A DNA stretch of 17,587 bases, from the NCBI GenBank assembly GCA_017538865.1, contig JAFYIA010000060.1:1-17587 (forward strand), given 5' to 3'. The notes under the pieces are model-generated. The model was not told the DNA's origin. It did not search any database and saw only the letters and a program-made list of their open reading frames with translations. This DNA comes from Aeriscardovia sp. Lineage in GTDB: Bacteria; Actinomycetota; Actinomycetes; Actinomycetales; Bifidobacteriaceae. This document shows positions 14,266 through 17,587 of this stretch, piece by piece (position 1 is the stretch's first letter; each line of letters opens with the position of its first letter). A program made the translations under genes and the position numbers.

Positions 14266-14293
14266 TCTTTAGAAACTCTCTTTTTTTATGCAA
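14266..14293 (-). promoter_or_regulatory. ettA: Putative ettA promoter
   Basis: On the minus strand a -35-like TTGCAT (plus positions 14288-14293) is followed by 16 bases and a -10-like TAAAGA (plus positions 14266-14271). Ten bases then lead to the GTG start codon, so the 5' leader would be only about three bases. The region is AT-rich and lies after the helicase terminator, where an independent promoter is expected. Confidence 0.5.
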
Positions 14294-14356
14294 GTCTTAT
14301 GGAATTTTACCAACAGACCCTAAGTTACTCCTTTGGCTTGCAGGAAAAGGAGCCTG

Positions 14357-14388
14357 AAAAAGGGAAGGCCCCCGCTCCCGCGGGGGCC
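14357..14388 (-). terminator. Rho-independent terminator of the helicase gene
   Basis: A perfect nine-pair stem, GGCCCCCGC (14367-14375) and GCGGGGGCC (14380-14388), has a four-base loop. On the minus strand it is followed by TTCCCTTTTT. It lies about 30 bases after the helicase TGA (14419-14421) and upstream of the ettA promoter. The plus strand has no T-run after the stem, so it acts on the minus strand only. Confidence 0.8.
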
Positions 14389-14418
14389 GGGATTTAGCCC
14401 ATTCTAGGGGGTGCAGGC

Positions 14419-17400
14419 TCAATCGCGGTAAGAAGCGGGAAGGGAGCTCCCACAGCGATCTTCCACGAAGGAGGCGAGCCTCCCTTCTTTTGCAAGGGCG
14501 GCCGAATCTGCGATCTCGAAGTTGGGGCGGTATTTGCCTGGGATGGTCCCGTTTTCGCTGAAGCCAAAGATGAAGTTGGTGGAGATCCTGTAAATGATTT
14601 CCGAAGGCGCGATCCCGAAGACCTGCCTGGAGAAGATGTGGTCCAGCCTTTCTTTGCCATCCGGGAAGATCCGCTTCATTTCGGGGTTCCGGTAGAGCCT
14701 CTTTACGATTTCGGCTATGAAAAGCCCGCTCTTCATATAGAGGTCGGCGAAAGTGTGATCGGGGTCGGCAAAGCAGCCGGGCTCTTCTTTCTCGAAGAGA
14801 TCGAGCATGCGCTTTACTACGGCCTTGGGGGTGAAGATCTGGTTTGTCTTCTGGGGCGGGATGTAGTCGAAGATGTCTCTGTCGCCTTCTTCTTCAAACC
14901 AGTTCGCCAGCTCACGGCGCTTCTTCATGAAGTACTCTATGGCCGCATTGAAGACGGCGTCGTTGAAGACGTGCCCTTCAAAATGCCTCTCTTCCCCGGT
15001 TTCGAGATCCGTGTAGTCTCCGCCGTTGAGAAGGTAGTCGAAGTCTTCTTCGGAGATGCCGGTCACTTCTTTGAAAACTTCCTCCGGCACGCCGTCTGCG
15101 AGGTTCTCAATGGTGGTCTTCGAGGTCCCGTCTTCGTTATAGGCGCCGTAGGCCATCAGGAAGGTCGGCACCGCCGAGGCAAGGCTGCGGAGCTGTTTCT
15201 TTTTTGCCTCGATATAAGGATCCGCTTCCCTTTGCTCCTTTTCCTTCGTCGCCTCTTCTGCGACAATCTCTTCGGCTTTCTCAGTAGCCCGTTCCTGCCA
15301 CCGCTTCTCTTCCTCCCCCTGCTCGGCTTCGAGGTTTTCAAGCTTCAAGTCGAAAGATTCGGCAATGCTCCGCCTTTCTTCTTCGTCGTCGCCTGCCGCC
15401 TTTAGGTTTTCTTCCCTATCCTTTTCAAGATTGTTTTTCCTGATGAGGTAGGAGGCCTCCATAGTTTGGAGCTTGGGAGTAATCTCCTGGTTTATCCTCT
15501 TCTCGCATTTTCTAATGACGTCTGGAGACAGTCCCGCATTTTCCTTCGCTTCCTCCATCACGGGAGACGTGACTGTTTCTTTGACGAACTTGTCATACGC
15601 TGCCAAAGGGTTCTTTTGAGGGGTGTTTAGCATGCGATCCCTAAAGCTTTGCATAGCGGAAGGATCGGGGTCCGAATAGACTTTCTTTCCGAAAATCTCC
15701 TCTTTTCTGGCTTCCGTCTCTTCCCTGGTGGGGTGGGCGTTGCCTTCGGCGTCGAGGGATTCTAGGACGGAAGCGTCTCCATTTCCCTTTTCCGCCTGGG
15801 GGTCTCCAAACTGCTTGACGCTTTGCAAGATCCTGTAGGACCTGGGGTTTCTCATCACAATCCCGATGTTTTGGAACAGCCCGTCATAGTGGAAGCCCCT
15901 TTCTACGGCCTCCCTTCCTTCGGTTTTAACCGGGAAGGCTATGATCTGCTCGGGATCCAGCTCCACCATCTCCCCCTGCTCGTCTTCGCTTATGACGGGG
16001 AAGAAATTGAGGAGGCGCCTGGAATTTTCCTCCCGCCGGCGGGTGTCAAGGTATTCGTCTTCCCCGTGGGAGCAGAGGCTGTTGGCGTAAGCGTCGTATA
16101 TGGTCAGGGCCCTGGCCGGATCGAAGTCGAAGACGTAGGCATTCTGCTTGCGCCACTCCTGCATCCTCCCATCGACTTCCGTCCGGAAACTGTAGGGATT
16201 TTGGGTGCGGAACGCCGCCTGCACGTACCTTTCTTTGGACTTGAGGCTTGAAAGCATCAGGATCGCATTCCACTCCGGAACCGTGACCCCGGTCGTAAGC
16301 TGCCCCACGGAAAGCGTGATCGTCTTTTTCCCGCTTCTGATCGCTTCCCGCACTTTCTCCAAAGAGCCCTTATTGCCATTTGAGAGGCTTTCCTCTTCAA
16401 ATTCCGCGTCCCCGTCCTCATCATCGCTTTTCTTTCCCACGGCTTCCACCACCTGGTATTCCTTGAAGAAGGGGTGGCTTTTAAGCTTTGCAGCCAGGGC
16501 TTTGACGGAGGCAATTCTGTTTAGCAGCCAGAATGTGTGGCGAAGCTCTCCCCGAAGCTCAGGGGTCGAGAAGGGGTACTTGGCGTTCTGCGTCAAGGCG
16601 TTCAGGAACTTGTCGACGGCCTCCCCATGTTTGAAGGCGCCTTTGGAATCAGTCTCAAACAGTTCATTCAGATCGAAGGCCCAACTATAAGCGTCTCCGT
16701 CTACTACGGTCCCCTTTTGAAGCTCTTCCAGGACTATGTCGCTTATTTTATAAGTCAGCATATTCAGCCTGGGCATGGGCTCGTAAGGGTTGCGATCCTT
16801 GCTTCCCCACTCTTCCTTGGCTTCCTGCTCGTCTTCATAAGTCCAGTTGAATATGGCTCCGGCAGGGAATTTGTTGTTGGCGAGGGCCTTGAAGGGAGTT
16901 CCCGAGAGGTAGAGAGTGTAGCTGCGGCAGATTCTCTCAAAAACCGTCTGGGTCTCTAGGGTGTCTACGGCTTCGTGGGATTCGTCGACAATCATAATGT
17001 CGTAGCTGGTTTTGCTGATATGCTCCAGCTTGTCTTCTGTTGCCGCAGGGTTGAAGTACCTCGATCCCTTGAGATCCTGGAAGCTTACAAATGCTATGGT
17101 TGGCTTGCCTGTGTTGAGATCTTCAATCATTGCGCGGTTAAGGATGTCTTGCAAATACTTTTCCCGCGTGATGCAAAGCGGGTATTTTGCTACATCCTGC
17201 AAGTCTTTGACGTTGCTTATGAAGTAATATTTCCGGCTTCCCAAATACTTCGCATAATCGTTGTACCAGGAATCTGCAATTACGGGCCTGTTGGTGACTA
17301 CCAAGATGCGCTTAAACCCCATGCGCTCGCAGAGGGCGTAGGCTGTCAGGGTCTTTCCGAAGCGGGGCTTTGCGTTCCACAAAAAGTCGCTGCCCTTCCC

Positions 17401-17587
17401 GGAGCTTTCAAACCAGCGCATGGTTTTTTCTATCGCGTCTTTTTGTTCTTCTCTAAGCGGCGGAAAGGGCGCCGCTGACGGGTCATCCTTCAGAATTCCG
17501 TGGTTTTCCTTGAACTCGTAAAGGCGCTGTTTCGCCTCGCTTGGGGAAATTTTGAACCATTCTGAGGGTTTGCCGTTTTCATGGGGC
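14419..17587 (-). CDS. SF2 helicase fused to a degenerate N6-adenine methyltransferase-like domain (partial, N-terminus beyond window)
   Basis: The frame is open from the right window edge to a TGA at 14419, giving 1,055 visible residues; the start lies outside. Numbering from the Met at 17421 (55 residues are visible before it, including PLREEQKDAIEKT, a Q-motif-like segment): altered Walker A AKPRFGKT (17-24), DESH box (146-149), SGTP motif III (173-176), SVGQLTTGVTVPEW (371-384) and QAAFRTQNP (401-409) in place of QxxGRxxR. A highly charged coiled coil fills about 640-760. The C-terminal domain has NQIFTPK (860-866, like methyltransferase motif X), DLYMKSGLF (893-901, position of motif I) and VFGIAPSE (934-941, position of motif II), then ends without NPPY. 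It resembles large restriction/defence-type helicases, some of which carry an N-terminal nuclease; any such domain would be outside. Codon use and GC differ from the neighbouring genes, suggesting transfer. Function is inferred only. Confidence 0.8.
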   Translation of the reverse strand, partial: PHENGKPSEWFKISPSEAKQRLYEFKENHGILKDDPSAAPFPPLREEQKDAIEKTMRWFESSGKGSDFLWNAKPRFGKTLTAYALCERMGFKRILVVTNRPVIADSWYNDYAKYLGSRKYYFISNVKDLQDVAKYPLCITREKYLQDILNRAMIEDLNTGKPTIAFVSFQDLKGSRYFNPAATEDKLEHISKTSYDIMIVDESHEAVDTLETQTVFERICRSYTLYLSGTPFKALANNKFPAGAIFNWTYEDEQEAKEEWGSKDRNPYEPMPRLNMLTYKISDIVLEELQKGTVVDGDAYSWAFDLNELFETDSKGAFKHGEAVDKFLNALTQNAKYPFSTPELRGELRHTFWLLNRIASVKALAAKLKSHPFFKEYQVVEAVGKKSDDEDGDAEFEEESLSNGNKGSLEKVREAIRSGKKTITLSVGQLTTGVTVPEWNAILMLSSLKSKERYVQAAFRTQNPYSFRTEVDGRMQEWRKQNAYVFDFDPARALTIYDAYANSLCSHGEDEYLDTRRREENSRRLLNFFPVISEDEQGEMVELDPEQIIAFPVKTEGREAVERGFHYDGLFQNIGIVMRNPRSYRILQSVKQFGDPQAEKGNGDASVLESLDAEGNAHPTREETEARKEEIFGKKVYSDPDPSAMQSFRDRMLNTPQKNPLAAYDKFVKETVTSPVMEEAKENAGLSPDVIRKCEKRINQEITPKLQTMEASYLIRKNNLEKDREENLKAAGDDEEERRSIAESFDLKLENLEAEQGEEEKRWQERATEKAEEIVAEEATKEKEQREADPYIEAKKKQLRSLASAVPTFLMAYGAYNEDGTSKTTIENLADGVPEEVFKEVTGISEEDFDYLLNGGDYTDLETGEERHFEGHVFNDAVFNAAIEYFMKKRRELANWFEEEGDRDIFDYIPPQKTNQIFTPKAVVKRMLDLFEKEEPGCFADPDHTFADLYMKSGLFIAEIVKRLYRNPEMKRIFPDGKERLDHIFSRQVFGIAPSEIIYRISTNFIFGFSENGTIPGKYRPNFEIADSAALAKEGRLASFVEDRCGSSLPASYRD

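Noticed and set aside
14328..14352. Imperfect hairpin CTCCTTT / AAAGGAG between the helicase terminator and ettA
   Set aside because: Only seven pairs with an 11-base loop and no T-run; the strong terminator next to it explains the region better.
14389..14418. Possible frameshift hiding an NPPY-containing continuation of the helicase protein
   Set aside because: Only about 30 bases lie between the stop and the terminator, too short for the rest of a methyltransferase domain, and no NPPY-like sequence was seen there.
14638..15405. Plus-strand open frame inside the helicase gene
   Set aside because: It is the antisense of the charged coiled-coil region, giving Phe/Leu-rich translation that mimics membrane helices but has no family match that I recognise.

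Overview
The window looks like chromosomal DNA from a GC-rich actinobacterium, possibly Bifidobacteriaceae or a relative; the family assignment is inference. The actinobacterial signs are a DUF3039 protein, a SepIVA/DivIVA-like coiled-coil protein, a DUF3180 membrane protein, and the gene order tilS-hpt-ftsH-(fol genes absent)-DUF3180. Coding is very dense. There are no rRNA, tRNA, CRISPR or insertion sequences that I can see, and no gene-free stretch reaches 300 bases. Core genes share an unusual codon style: Ile AUA is as common as AUC, and Arg AGG exceeds CGC.

Layout. 1-552 (-): the N-terminal part of a coiled-coil cell-division-type protein, cut by the window edge. 615-878 (+): DUF3039. 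875-2203 (-): nicotinate phosphoribosyltransferase, convergent with DUF3039 and sharing a CTAG with it. 2279-2989 (-): a Pr6Pr-family membrane protein, separated from pncB by a strong inverted repeat followed by a T-rich run. 3060-4792 (+): rph and galE, translationally coupled. 4789-5703 (-): a family 2 glycosyltransferase, convergent with galE and again sharing a CTAG. 5740-12573 (+): a long co-directional run consisting of an AI-2E-type transporter, a membrane glycosyltransferase, tilS, hpt, ftsH and DUF3180. 12576-14255 (-): ettA. 14419-17587 (-): a large helicase/degenerate-methyltransferase protein, open at the right edge.

How the genes fit together. Most encode housekeeping functions: NAD salvage (pncB), RNA maturation (rph), decoding of AUA (tilS), purine salvage (hpt), membrane proteolysis (ftsH) and ribosome energy sensing (ettA). 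galE and the two glycosyltransferases suggest a small surface-glycan contribution. The fol genes that usually separate ftsH from the DUF3180 gene in actinobacteria are absent here. With the salvage genes, this hints at a host- or community-dependent lifestyle (inference).

The best candidate for an unusual system is the right-hand gene. It joins an SF2 helicase with altered motifs I and VI, a charged coiled coil, and a C-terminal domain shaped like the start of an N6-adenine methyltransferase. That domain lacks the usual SAM-binding residues and has no NPPY motif. Its Arg and Ile codon use and lower GC differ from its neighbours, pointing to horizontal acquisition of a restriction- or defence-type protein. 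Its N-terminus and upstream partners lie outside the window.
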